The notes below the pieces were generated by a model. It made no database searches, was not told where the DNA came from, and saw only the letters and a program-made list of their open reading frames with translations. This document shows positions 34,548-45,978 of a DNA stretch of 64,000 bases, piece after piece; position 1 is the first letter of the stretch; each line of letters opens with the position of its first letter. The position numbers and the translations under genes are program-made. The DNA comes from Morella rubra. Taxonomy: Eukaryota; Streptophyta; Magnoliopsida; Fagales; Myricaceae. The stretch lies in contig CM025851.1 of NCBI GenBank assembly GCA_003952965.2, positions 29,189,243-29,253,242 of the forward strand, written 5' to 3'.

Positions 34548-36238
34548 ATGAAGCGTGGACGAGAATTTCCTTCAGTTACTTCTGGACAGTTGCATAGTAT
34601 GAGTCCGATCCCGAGTCCTACGTTGAGCGCTCCTTCTCCGAGAGTGAATGAAGGCATGAGTCAAGGCACGCCAGCTTGTCCTAGTAGTTGTGCATGTAAG
34701 AAATTATTCTAAGTTATATTTCAATTTCCTTAAGTTAACCGACCGACTAACTTTGTTAATTTTATTTTATGTAGCGACATCAGCTTCTAAACGTGGGCGA
34801 GGTAGGACACGTGGAGTCAGTTTGGAGAAGAGTCTTGGGTCCGGGTCCGGGTCCGGAAACTATCGGTGCATATCCCGGAGGGAGAGTGTGGAGGAGTGTC
34901 TTCCACTGCTGCCATTCTATCGACGAAGATTGGAATGTTGGTCCGAGGGTTGATTCCGATCTCAGTTAACAAGTGGGTCGATGTTCCTACAGAAGTGAAG
35001 GAGTACATTATGGATCGGGTGTTGGTATGATTAAATTCGTAAACATAAAATTTTTGGTGGACGCATTTCGTTTATCATTGTAATATTGTATGTTTTGGTA
35101 CTTATGCAGGACCACTTCGACCTTGACTACACCCGTCATGAGGACGTGAGGACGGTGGTCGAGACTATGATGACGGCACGTCGAACGCACCGCAACCGAA
35201 TGCATGCGTATTTTAAGAAGTTCCCGAGTAAAGAGGCGGCGTTGCTGAAGCCGCACCCTGATACCACAGAAGAACAGTGGAAGGAGTTATGCGATCTGTT
35301 CACCAGCGAAGCATTTATGGTACGTGATTACAAAAACTCGTTGCTTAAATATTACATTCTTTTAATATTTAATTACTTAAAATATCGCAGAAACGAAGCG
35401 AGCAAAATAAGAAGAATAGATCAAAGTTGACTGTGAACCACGCTGCTGGTTCGCGCTCGTTCCAGCGCACACGAGCTTGCATGGTAAGTTAACAACTAAA
35501 TCTTAGACTTTATTGATATTGTTTGTCAATAACTTTATGCTATTGTCATGTAGAAAAATCAAGAAAGCGGCAATATCAATCCTGCAGAGCTATATAAAAA
35601 GAATTATACAAACAAAGATGGGATTTGGACCTCGGAAGGAGCGAGAGAAATTTATGTAAGTCGCTTTCATTTTAATCTACTTTATGTAATTTATGTATAG
35701 TTTATCTACATTAATGTTTCTGGTAATTATTGTCATTTTTTCAGGAACGGATGGATGCCTTCCAGCGTCAGTGTGATTTAGAAGGGAAGACTTACACCGA
35801 AATTGAAGTATATTCCGAGATATTGGGCAAGAAGTCGGGATATGTTCGGGATTAGGACGGGCGGTTAAGCCTCCGCCTTCATCAACTTTGACTACACAGT
35901 CTTCTGATCTACAGCACCAGCTAGCAAAGGCAAGGGATGAGATAGAGGCGATGAGAGCTGCTAGAGAAAAAGACTTGCAAGAATTTGCGAAGAAGCAAGC
36001 TGAGATGGAGGCCACGCTGAGGGACCACCGTGAGGAGCAGCGGGTGGAGCAGGAGCGCATCCGGTTGGAGCAGGAGGAGCGCATGAAAAGGGAGCAAGAG
36101 CGCATGCAAAAGGAGCAAGAGCGCTTACGGGCAGAAATATCGAAGGAACTGGAGAAGAAAATGTCCTCTGTAATGGAGAAGAAAATGAGCGACATGTCAA
36201 AGCGACTATTCAGCCAGTTTGGGGGTTCAAAAAGGTAG
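34548..36238 (+). pseudogene. CACTA Transposase_24 / TNPA-like gene, copy 1
   Basis: Seven exons can be drawn with GT/AG sites: 34548-34695, 34775-35034, 35110-35319, 35391-35483, 35554-35655, 35745 to the stop at 36238. One intron splits codon T|CG cleanly. The protein begins MKRGREFPS, has a basic RGRGRTRG patch, a DHFDLDY segment, the family's WKELCDLF and NKKNRSKL motifs with HAAGSRSF, and ends in a long charged coiled coil (EERMKREQERMQKEQERL). In En/Spm the corresponding TNPA binds subterminal repeats and assists transposition, so the repeat arrays at the ends of this element are its likely target. The Pfam call is Transposase_24. Frameshifts lie near 34850 and 35852. Confidence 0.85.
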
Positions 36239-36419
36239 ATGCATGTATATTGTAATAACTTTTTAATTATGTATTATTACGATATTATTTTCGATTTAAT
36301 TATGGATCACTATATGTTATTATTGATATTTATTAATGTGAGTATTGTATTATTATTATAAAATGTACGTGTTATATAATATTTTCCATTATTATTGTTT
36401 AAAAAAAAAACCATTCTCT

Positions 36420-36769
36420 CACCACTGATCGATCGGCATATTCAGCGATCGATCGGTTGTTGTTCAACCGATCGATCGTCCAATACTACCGATCGATCGG
36501 TTCATAAATCAATGTTACATCACTGAATTAAACGACCGATCGTCCATGGCATAACGATCGATCGTGATACTTTAGTGATCGATCGCTTATATAAAGCATC
36601 CGATCGTCGTTGCTGAAGCGATCGATCGTCTATTTCTTACCGTGCGATCGTTTAAATGTGTCGATCAATCACCAGAACGTAACCGATCGATCGTCAATAT
36701 GTACCAATCGATCCATCACTTCGTTTTCAACGACCGATCGTAAAAAGTACCGATCGATCAGTATATTTA
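36420..36769. repeat. CGATCGATCG palindrome array, right end of CACTA copy 1
   Basis: About 15 exact or near-exact copies of the CGATCGATCG word over 350 bp, between the TNPA-like stop and the terminal repeats. The same array is present after the gap (49500-49850) and, inverted, in copies 2 and 3 (43660-43980 and 57060-57410). Confidence 0.85.
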
Positions 36770-36959
36770 GTGACGAAAAATTCCGTCACTAAAAACTTTT
36801 CGTGACAAAATTCGGGTTTCGTCACGAAATACATTTCGTGACGCTCATTCGCTGACGGAGCTCGTGACGAAAATATTTCGTCACTAATACTTTTAGTGAC
36901 GAAATATTGACTTTTAGTGACAAAAAATTTTGTCACTAAAAGTCAATTTTTTTGTAGTG

Positions 36960-37511
36960 GTTGTTTTCCGAGTCATCGCTGTAGGTTACCTTGACAAACT
37001 TCGGGAATGAAGTATCACTCGGAACTCCAATTATCAACGGATTCTCTTCAGTAGGCATTGCCCAGCCTTTTGGGGTAATTCTCTTTAGGACGGTCCCAGG
37101 CCAAATAACAGGACCAGACAATCCTTGTGCTGTTTTCTCTCTAGATTTCTCCTCCACGAGGCCTTCTGAAAACCCATCCTCGGACGTCCAAAACTCTATT
37201 TCTTCATACCTGTTGTTTAGCTGATCTCCTTGTTTGTATCTCTTCCCAGGCACATTTACTATCCTAACTTAGAATTTTGCAATAGCTTTCCATCTTTGAA
37301 ACTTATCTTGCCACTTAGACTAGAGAAATCGCTTGCTAGTATATTCGTTAACATTGTCTCTGGACTACTGGTGTTACCATTTGTTCTCTCCGTGGCCTTT
37401 GAAATGGCCATAATGCTATCGTATGCTCGTAGAGCGTCAATTCCTGGTGTGGGATTAGCTTCCTCAAGATACTCTGCTCGGAAATTGTTTGAGAACTGGG
37501 CATAGAAGTTC
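36960..37511 (-). pseudogene. GLR exon fragment right of the CACTA insertion
   Basis: Encodes FYAQFSNNFR, PGIDALRAYDSIMAI, then a frameshift near 37268, then PGKRYKQG and the S1 start (PLIIGVPSD) ending SENN at the CACTA junction. A near-identical second copy lies at 50041-50592. Confidence 0.88.
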
Positions 37512-38479
37512 GGGTTTGGATTCAATCTGGACTGTATGGGTCCAGATGCATTCAGATCCACGATCTGGATTGAATATCACGAAATGGATGACAAAGATGC
37601 GACCACGTCATTTAATGAGGCCTCTTTGTTGTCAGCTAGGCTTGGCTCCAGTCAGCGCGTGTGTTTTTTGTCCTCACATCTGTACCGGTCGGACTACTAC
37701 AATTTAAGTCCTACCACACCTCCGACCAGTATAGCTGCTGCTTCAAAATCCCCTTCACAATTAAAAACCCATTTCAAAATCTTTTGACGTTTCAAAAGGT
37801 TTTTCACCCACCTTCTTCCCAAATCCTTACATTTCTTCCCAAATCCCTTAAATCCCTCAACTTCTTCACCCACGACTTGAAAATCCCTCAAATCCCTTCC
37901 ATTTCGAAATCTCTCTCCCTCGAAATCTCTCAGTCACTCTCCACTATCCACTCTCCAGGCGGGCTCTCTCCCTTAACTCACCGCTCCATCACTCACCTCG
38001 TTGGATCTGTCTCTCTGTCTTTTCCATTTAGGTTGGCAACTCATACACGTGCTATTATTACTGATAAGTTAATTTGTTTTTTGTCACTTTGTCTTTGTCT
38101 CTCTTTGTCTCTGCCATTTAGCTTAGATCAATGTTTGGCATACATGAGTTTTTCATATTGCACTTGTTAAGCTTTGTTATACTACTCTTGCATATGGAAT
38201 GAATGTGCCCGTGCATATGCATGTCCTTTGTTTTTTTTTTTGCTAAGCATTTGCATGTCCTTTATTTGTGTTTTCAGTTTTCATTCCAAATTCCAATGGT
38301 AGCTTTTTATATGACTGCTTGGCAGAATTTTCTTCTTGTCATAAGAAAAGAGGATTCTCCAATGTAAAGTGCAGCACTAATTTGTATATGATTTATTTGT
38401 CTTTTTGCCTGATTGTAGAACATCTGAAAACTGATAAATTTACAAAAATTTCTTGTGAACACAAAAAAAATTGAACACC

Positions 38480-39589
38480 ATGCTTAGGATCAAGCGCTGT
38501 GCCAGGAAGAGTAAAAATACGGCATCATCTTCGAGGCTGAGGAGAAAGGTGCTAGAAAGTGCAAACCTCGCTAATTTTCGAAATGATGATTGTGCTACAT
38601 CATTTGATACGGATTTTGCCAAAAGGAGGGTGATTCGAGGAAGAAACATAGAACTCGATCTGATAGGTGAGTTAGATCTCTATGGCTATTTCCAATTTCA
38701 AGGGTGGGAGAATTTGTGTGAAATGGGTAGATATGTGTACCCAAAGTACGTTAGACAATTTTTTACAAACATGATGTGGACCAGGGATGTAGATGGTCTT
38801 ACAATTAGAAGCTTAGTGGGTAGGAAGCTCATTGAGCTTACTGTTGAGAAGTTAAGTGAGATTATAGGGATCCCTTGTCGTGGGGAGCATGTATATAAGC
38901 AAAAAGTTAGGCCTAAGGAAAATAATTGGGACTATTGGGATGCTGTTAGGTTTCTTTTGGATTTGGATGATGAAGAGGATGTCCCTATACATTTTCAGGC
39001 CAAAGACCTTAAGTTGTCTCTTAGGCTTCTCAATCTCATCTCAACTTATAACTTTCTACCTAAAGGTGGTCATAGAGGAGTGGTTACGTTTATGGACGTT
39101 TATATGCTTGAGCATCTTGTAAACCATAGGCCCATAAATTTACCTTTTATCATGTTGGAGCATATTGTGTTTGCTCGTGAGCATAACAAAGTCCTCCCCT
39201 ATGGATTGATTTTTACCGAAATTTTTAACCACCATTGAATTCGCATCGATATGAGAGAGGTTGACGCACCACCTCAATCTAATGTCTTTAACTTCCAAAC
39301 ATTGATGAAGATTGGTTATAAGAAAAACTCGAGGGGAGAGTGGGTTCCTAAAGCCAATAGTGGCTAGGATAATCATGGTGACGAGGGTGACGGTGACAGT
39401 GACGAGGGTGCGAAAGTTCATCCTTGTTCCTCAACTACTCATGGGCAGTCTTCTTCATCCAACACGATTTGGAAAGATTCTATAGAAAGTTGCATTAAGT
39501 CTTTAGAACGTGGCCAGGGGCAAATTATCGATAGCACAAAGAAGTTGCAAGACATCATTAATAAGAACTTTGTTGTTGTCGCAAGATGA
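38480..39589 (+). pseudogene. Transposase_32-like protein gene of the long-TIR element, copy 1
   Basis: ATG at 38480 (an upstream in-frame TTG at 38471 is not a likely start). The open part to 39238 encodes about 252 residues: a basic N-terminus (IKRCARKSK), a domain with YPKYVRQFFTNMMW, DVDGLTIRSLVG, KLSEIIGIPCRG and DYWDAVRFLL, then LISTYNFLPKGGHRG with LEHLVNHRPINLPF. This is the layout of the 'putative plant transposon protein' (Transposase_32) family. In-frame stops at 39236-39238 and 39365-39367 are followed by open sequence in the same frame to a stop at 39587-39589, which includes an acidic stretch and a short helical tail. With those two stops it is a pseudogene, or a shortened protein ending at 39238. 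The second copy carries both stops as well. No DDE transposase is seen in the element. Confidence 0.65.
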
Positions 39590-40589
39590 ACTACTATTGG
39601 AGCAGCTTCATAAGTCTAGATTCCAGGTAAACTAGTAGGCCATCATCTACGAATATGGATCTTTTTCAGAAGCAATTTGTTTTCGTTTAATTCTATTGAT
39701 TTGGACATCAACCCCTTGATAAAGCTAAAGTACAAAATGAAAACTATTCTCACATACACATATGTGTATATATATATCCTTAGAAATGGTATCTTTGAAG
39801 GTATATGCGCATAAGTCCTCATACAATTTGTATATAAATAGCTAGATGAAGCTTTCATTGTTTGATGAACAATGTCACAGAGAATTATCAAGATCATTAA
39901 TCTATTGTAAATCCAAAGATCACACTTTAAAATTTTACACATATAGCACCCTTAGCTACTTAAAAAACAGTATTGCGTACTAGGTAATTAGACAAAGAAG
40001 CTAGACCTAAATTTGTGTAATTTCTTGTCACTTTCCTTCATATATATAACAATCAGTTAACATACCATATAAGAATAAAAATAATGAAGATTAAACAAGT
40101 TTCTAATCATCCTTCTGCGAAAATTAAGCTAAAGGAAATCAAATTCAACCAGTGAAACGAGCTTATTAAAATGTGGCCGGCAACAATAAAAATTGCAGAC
40201 GAAATGCTATCTTCAAGTGGCTAATCAGGTAATTAATATAAACTAAGAGCAACACCACTATCATAACTTAAATTGGTTTGTTGATAAGGCTATAAGGTCT
40301 GCTATCACCTAAATTTAACAATAATTAAGGGTTTATAAATTAATAATTATTAATGAAAGGAAGGCAGTAAACTTTTTGTACTGCTTGTGTATAGACCGAA
40401 AGACAAAGTAGGAATCTAGCAAATCGCTAAAAAGGTTCTATTGTAGGTCTAATTAGCATGCATATTTATTTATTTATTTGTTCGTTGCCAAACGCATAAA
40501 GTTAATTAATTGATAAGTCTTTTACTGGTGTATATTCATGGTCGTATGTTACATACCGACCTCCAAGTTTTACACATCATTTTCAATTG

Positions 40590-40740
40590 GCAGTTTAGAC
40601 CACTAGCGTCGGACCACAAGCGTCACCACAAATTCATTCACAATAAACCATTTCAATTGGCAATTTAGACCACTAGCGTCGGACCACAAATTCATTCACA
40701 ATAAACCATTTTAAAGTTAGGCCACTAGTGTCAGACCACA
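40590..40740. repeat. Tandem repeats in the long-TIR element
   Basis: Three imperfect copies of a roughly 65-bp unit with the word GACCACTAGCGTCGGACCA and TTCATTCACAATAAACCA. The second element copy has the same array at about 53680-53830. Confidence 0.75.
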
Positions 40741-41731
40741 TATCTTTAAACAATCACACTTTTGAGTGTCACAACATACAGACAAAAAGCATCAAAATTT
40801 CTCTCTCTCTCTCTCTACTCTCTTTGTCGCAGCTAATATATGAATACAAACAATAAACTACAAACAAGAAACATCAATATTTACTTTTCTCTCTCTTTTA
40901 AGTGAATACATACAAACTCACTGATTCTCTCTCTTTAAGTGAATATATACAAACTAAACGAGACAAAAAGTTTATACCAACAAGCTAAACAAATACTTTT
41001 GAAACTCACCCAAAGAAAAGAAGAGAATAACTTTGAAGTAGAGACAATGGAGCCTTCTATCCTTTTTGGTTTTGTCTAAGTCTAGGGATTTGGAGGTTGG
41101 GGATTTCTAAATGAGATTTCAAATGAGTGATTTGGGAATAAAATGGCTGAAAATGCGTGTTCACGCTGCAGTAGTCGGAGGTGTGGTCAGTGGTCACTAC
41201 AGATGTGGGGACAAAAAATACAAGCCGAGTTTTGAAGCAATATTGAAACTCGTCATCAAAGCTTGGGTTCTCTCTCACTGCATTACAGCTTATATGGACC
41301 AAAACAAAAACTATAGACAAAAAATCTCTTTGAAAGCTAAATAGGCTAACTTTCAAGTAAGAGATATGGAGTCAGAGAAATTTTAAAGACTAAATCCTTT
41401 TGAAGGAGGTTGGAGAATTTCAAAAGGTTTTGTCTAGGGATTCGGAGGTTGAGGATTTCAAAATGAGATTTCAAATGGGTGATTTGGGAAGAAAATGGCT
41501 GAAATGCGTATTCGCGCTGCAGTGGTCGGAGGTGTGGTCGCACCTAAATTATAGTGGTCTGACCGGTACAGATGTGGAGACAAAAAAATACGCACGCTTG
41601 TCTGAAATCAAGCCGAGCCGACGACATAGAGGCCTCATTAAATGACGTGGCGGCCTCTTTGTCATCTATTTCGTGAGATTCAATTCAGACCGTAGATCTA
41701 GACCTTTACGGTTTGGACTGAATTCAAACCC

Positions 41732-41938
41732 AAGTAAGTGAGCCTGCATATTATGCTTACGAGGAATCCATCTGATCGACCAACTAGGACGGCTACCAAA
41801 CCAACTACGGATAGAGGGAACTACGTCCACAATCTTCCAGCGGGGTACTTGATGATCAGGAGCAGCAATATCCTCCCAGAGAAGCTTGGAATCCGATCCA
41901 AAAAGAACCACAGTCCAGGAAACACTAGGCAACCTCAT
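41732..41938 (-). pseudogene. LINE-type RNase H fragment
   Basis: The minus-strand reading contains VPRWKIVDVVPSIRSWF and WSIRWIPRKHNMQAH, the form seen at the C-terminus of the RNase H-like domain (RVT_3) of plant non-LTR elements. The reading is cut by the long-TIR element right after AHLL. The sequence upstream (41940-42480) does not extend the domain. It recurs at 54477-54683. Confidence 0.6.
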
Positions 41939-43451
41939 CAGGAGAGCGCAAGATCATCATATGGAAGGTATCGGGTAATTTTAATCTTTCGTATCTATGG
42001 CTTTTGATGGGTCTTTGTGTTTCTTCTCTGGAATGAATGTGAGGGTCTGGGCTGAAGCTTTAGTTAAATAGATTCAGGTCTCCAAAACAGGAAAACAAGA
42101 AGCACAGTGTCCACACAAACTCAGCATTCTGATTTGCAGTCATACGCTCGGCTCCACGTGGGGCGTAGACGGATATGTCCAGCAATCAGATCCTTTTAGC
42201 CACGTGCAATACCCCTTTATTTCATCTGTGTACCCGTTCATGCACTTTGCACGGTGCCAGCACAACATTAGAAAGGACGAAAGGAGGAAAAGCCAGCCTC
42301 CGTGCCAATCTACCGGAAGATCTACAGGCGGGGAGAGTTTCCGTACCCGAAATGGAACTGTTTCATTTTTCAAAAAGGTACGCATCTATCCAGCCACATC
42401 CGATGCTGAGTTCCACGTCCGATGCTGAGTTGTCAGCTGATGTAATTTTTTTATTAAAAAAATAAACGATGAGAGGTTATTTCATCAAAAAATATAAATT
42501 AAAGAACTCAAATTTGAAAAAGTGAAATCCAAAGACTAAAAAATAAAAAGGGTTAAAATTTAAAGATTAAAATATTAATTTATCTAGATTTTATGGTAAA
42601 ATGATACTTCCTCATTTCCTATCATGCATAGACTAGCGGCCTGGTTAATAGTGTTGAAATTCCTTGTACTATAGGAGCTAGGTTTGTATGGCTTTATCAT
42701 CCCAACATAACGCCATACAAAGTCAAAAGAGGCTTGAGAGGTGATTCGTTTTTCTATAGATTTTGTTCAGATTCACGGGAGACGTGAGTATGTGGATTTA
42801 TTATGCGCGCGGGAGTAGTTCCAAAGTGCTAAAGATTGCAATGCTCTTGTTGAAGTGGACAACACTAAATCTTATCTGATCTCCTTCTCCTTAGTTTTTT
42901 TTGTTTTGTTTAAGGAAGTAAAATTAACTGCGGAGAAAAAACAAAATAAATAAATTAAGCAAAGGAAATCTAATTCGATTCGTTTTGATTTGTTTGTGAT
43001 TGATCAAGGAAGTTTCTAAAATCTATTCAGCAAGAAAGGGCTTCTATATATAATATATCAAAACAACGGTATGGAGACGTCGTCAACAGTAATAGTTAAA
43101 GATTGGCTAAACCCTACCTAAACCATATCAATATCGACTTAAAATATTCCGATTTTACTTGGAAATCATTGTCAGGCCCGATTTTCTGTTTCTCCTTTTT
43201 CTTGAGCAATCTGGGAGGTAGAAATTATAGACTGGGTGTGTCATAACTAGCTAGCTTGCGTCGTCCCATTAGTAAACGAGATGGTTGGTAAAGTTTAATA
43301 TATACCAGGCGACAATATCTGATAGGACCAAGCATTAATTTTTCTTACATTCAGAATTAGTCAGACTTTTTTCTTTCTTGTCACTGTAAGTGTTTGAAAC
43401 TGTCTGCGGAATATTTGCACTGACAGTAATACGTATATCGGTAGTTACTCT
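41939..43451. other. Unassigned DNA between the RNase H fragment and CACTA copy 2
   Basis: The segment 41879-42440 occurs once here and twice in the second block (54624 and 55290). Minus-strand frames of 81 codons at 42140-42385 have no recognised family. From 42480 to 43451 the DNA is AT-rich with no gene seen. Confidence 0.4.
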
Positions 43452-44166
43452 CACTACAAAAAAATTTAACTTTTAGTGACAAAAAATTTTATCACTAAAA
43501 GTCAAAATTTCATCACTAAAAATATTAGTGACGAAATATTTTCGTCACAACCTCCGTCAGTGAATGAGCGTCACGAAATGTATTTCGTGACGAAACCGAA
43601 TTTCGTCATGAAAAGTTTTTAGTGACGGAAATTTTTCGTCACTAAATGTACTAATCGATTGATCTTGTCACGATCGGTCGGTGAAAACAAAGTGATGGAT
43701 CAATTGGAAAGGCGATTGATCGGTACGTATTGACGATCGATCGGTTATGTATTGGTGATTGATCGACACATTTAAACGATCGCACGGTAAGAAATAGACG
43801 AGCGGACACTTTATATAAGCAATCGATCAGTAAAGTATCACGATCGATCGTTATGCCATGGACGATCGGTCGTTTAATTCAGGGATGGAACATTGATTTA
43901 TGAACCGATCGATCGGTGATATTGGACGATCGATCGGTTGAACAAAAATCGATCGATCGTTGAATATGCCGATCGAACAGTGGTGAGAGAATGGTTTTTT
44001 TTTTAAACAATAATAATGGAAAATATTATATAACACGTACATTTTATAATAATAATACAATACTCACATTAATAAACATCAATAATAACATATAGTGATC
44101 CATAATTAAATCGAAAATAATATCGTAATAATACATAATTAAAAAGTTATTACAATATACATGCAT

Positions 44167-45857
44167 CTACCTTTTTGAACCCCCAAACTGGCTGAATAGT
44201 CTCTTTGACATGTCGCTCATTTTCTTCTCCATTACAGAGGACATTTTCTTCTCCAGTTCCTTTGATATTTATGCCCGTAAGCGCTCTTGCTCCTTTCGCA
44301 TGCGCTCTTGTTCCTATTGCATGCACTCCTCGTGCTCTACTCGCATGTGCTCTTGCTCCCTTTTCATGCGCTCCTCCTGCTCCAACCGGATGCGCTCCTG
44401 CTCCACCTGCTACTCCTCACGGTGGTCCCTCAGCGTGGCCTCCATCTCAGCTTGCTTCTTCGCAAATTCTTGCAGGTCTCTAGAAGCTCTCACCGCCTCT
44501 ATCTCATCCCTTGCCTTTGCTAGCTGGTGCTGTAGATTAGAAGACTGTGTAGTCAAAGTTGATGAAGGCGGAGGCTTAACCGCCCGTCCTAATCCCCGAA
44601 CATATCCCGACTTCTTGCCCAATATCTCGGAATATACTTCAATTTTGGTATAAGTCTTCCCTTCTAAATCACACTGACGCTGGAAGGCATTCATACGTTC
44701 CTGAAAAAATGACAATAATTACCAGAAACATTAATATAGATAAACTATACATAAATTAAATTTCTCTCGCTCCTTCCGAGGTCCAAATCCCATCTTTGTT
44801 TGTATAATTCTTTTTATACAGCTCTGCAGGATTGATATTGCCGCTTTCTTGATTTTTCTACATGAAATAGCATAAAGTTATTGACAAACAATATCAATAA
44901 AGTCTAAGATTTAGTTGTTAACTTACCATACAAGCTCGTGTGCGCTGGAACGAGTGCGAACCAGCAGCGTGGTTCACAGTCAACTTTGATCTATTCTTCT
45001 TATTTTGCTCGCTTCGTTTTTGCGATATTTTAAGTAATTAAATATTAAAAGAATTTAATATTTAAGCAACGAGTTTTTGTAATCAAGTACCATAAATGCT
45101 TCGCTGGTGAACAGATCGCATAACTCCTTCCACTGTTCTTCTGTGGTATCAGGGTGCGCTTCAGCAACGCCGCCTCTTTACTCGGGAACTTCTTAAAATA
45201 CGCATGCATTCGGTTGCGGTGCGTTCGACGTGCCGTCATCATAGTCTCGACCACCGTCCTCACGTCCTCATGACGGGTGTAGTCAAGGTCGAAGTGGTCC
45301 TGCATAAGTACCAAAACATACAATATTACAATGATAAACGAAATGCGTCCACCAAAAATTAATGTTTACGAATTTAATCATACCAACACCCGATCCATAA
45401 TGTACTCCTTCACTTCTGCAGGAACATCGACCCACTTGTTAACTGAGATCGGAATCAACCCTCGGACCAACATTCCAATCTTCGTCGATAGAGTGGCAGC
45501 AGTGGAAGACACTCCTCCACACTCTCCCTCCGGGATATGCACCGATAGTTTCGGACCCGGACCGGACCCAAGACTCTTCTCCAAACTGACTCCACGTGTC
45601 CTACCTCGCCCACGTTTAGAAGCTGATGTCGCTACATAAAATAAAATTAACAAAGTTAGTCGGTCGGTTAACTTAAGGAAATTGAAATATAACTTAGAAT
45701 AATTTCTTACATGCACAACTACTAGGACAAGCTGGCGTGCCTTGACTCATGCCTTCATTCACTCTCGGAGAAGGAGCGCTCAGGTAGGACTCGGGATCGG
45801 ACTCATACTATGCAACTGTCCAGAAGTAACTGAAGGAAATTCTCGTCCACGCTTCAT
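44167..45857 (-). pseudogene. CACTA TNPA-like gene, copy 2
   Basis: Same exon order as copy 1. The second exon is open here where copy 1 is frameshifted (STKIGMLVRGLIPISVN), and the last-exon frame is intact past GYVRGLGRAV. A TAG follows LRDHREE and further stops fall in the coiled coil, which is longer than in copy 1 because of extra EQE(R/H)M-type repeat units. The coiled coil would be lost. Confidence 0.85.
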
Positions 45858-45978
45858 TTCACCGTAGAAGCTGTGACATAACAAAATAAACGATAAAGAT
45901 ATGGTAAAAGAGACAATAACAGTAAAAATAGTTCAGCAAACATCAACATTAGAAAGAAAAATATACATGAAAGAAATT

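Larger units (their letters stand above)
27819..36959 (+). mobile_element. CACTA (En/Spm) transposon copy 1, 9.14 kb, full-length structure
   Basis: Ends are CACTACTAGAAAATTAC on the left and, inverted, CACTACAAAAAAATTGAC on the right, both continuing CTTTTAGTGAC. The 3-bp flanks are GTC and GTT, a target duplication with one mismatch. Inside: subterminal TTTCGTCACTAAA-like repeats, CGATCGATCG arrays, a Transposase_32-like ORF (29204), a TNP2 gene (30782-34285) and a Transposase_24 gene (34548-36238), all on the plus strand. All three genes carry frameshifts, so this copy is probably non-functional as sequenced, but its gene content is complete for the group. Confidence 0.95.
25744..37511 (-). 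pseudogene. Glutamate receptor-like (GLR) channel gene, truncated and split by a CACTA element
   Basis: Plant GLRs are membrane Ca2+-permeable channels. Read on the minus strand, four coding pieces remain: 37511-36960 (end of the amino-terminal domain and start of ligand-binding lobe S1), 27818-27684 (rest of that exon, YDGWCIQVFK), 26748-26442 (VVGDLTI, membrane segment M1, pore, FSTLFFAH) and 26237-25843 (SYTASLSSMLT, lobe S2, ending at FGGFGF before a GT donor). Splicing 26442 to 26237 joins CAC-A with GG-GAG to give the conserved FAHREKV. The 9.14 kb CACTA copy 1 interrupts the first exon between AAC and GAC codons. A one-base loss near 37268 shifts the frame (AAGTTAGGATAG where AAGTTTAGG is expected). 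The first part of the N-terminal domain is cut off by the long-TIR element at 37512, and no final exon is found. It cannot encode a channel. Confidence 0.9.
37512..41731. mobile_element. Long-TIR DNA transposon carrying a Transposase_32-like gene, copy 1 (4.2 kb)
   Basis: The left end reads GGGTTTGGATTCAATCTGG and the right end, inverted, reads GGGTTTGAATTCAGTCC. The two ends stay alignable for about 280 bp, sharing CACGTCATTTAATGAGGCC and CATCTGTACCGGTC. Inverted repeats that long recall Mutator-like elements. The interior holds one gene on the plus strand (38480-39589) and tandem repeats at 40590-40740. The right end contains an extra roughly 340-bp tandem duplication of inner TIR sequence (41080-41230 repeated at 41430-41590) that the second copy lacks. 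Flanking 9-mers differ (TAGAAGTTC, AAGTAAGTG), so no target duplication is seen; GLR lies on one side and LINE-like sequence on the other. Confidence 0.75.

Noticed and set aside
35677..36200. Minus-strand Ser/Cys- or Leu/Pro-rich frames (also near 44.2-44.6 and 57.6-58.1 kb on the plus strand)
   Set aside because: They are antisense shadows of the repetitive coiled-coil exon of the TNPA-like gene.
42140..42385. 81-codon minus-strand frame repeated at 54885 and 55551
   Set aside because: The repetition follows DNA duplication; there is no family resemblance and no sign of coding constraint.
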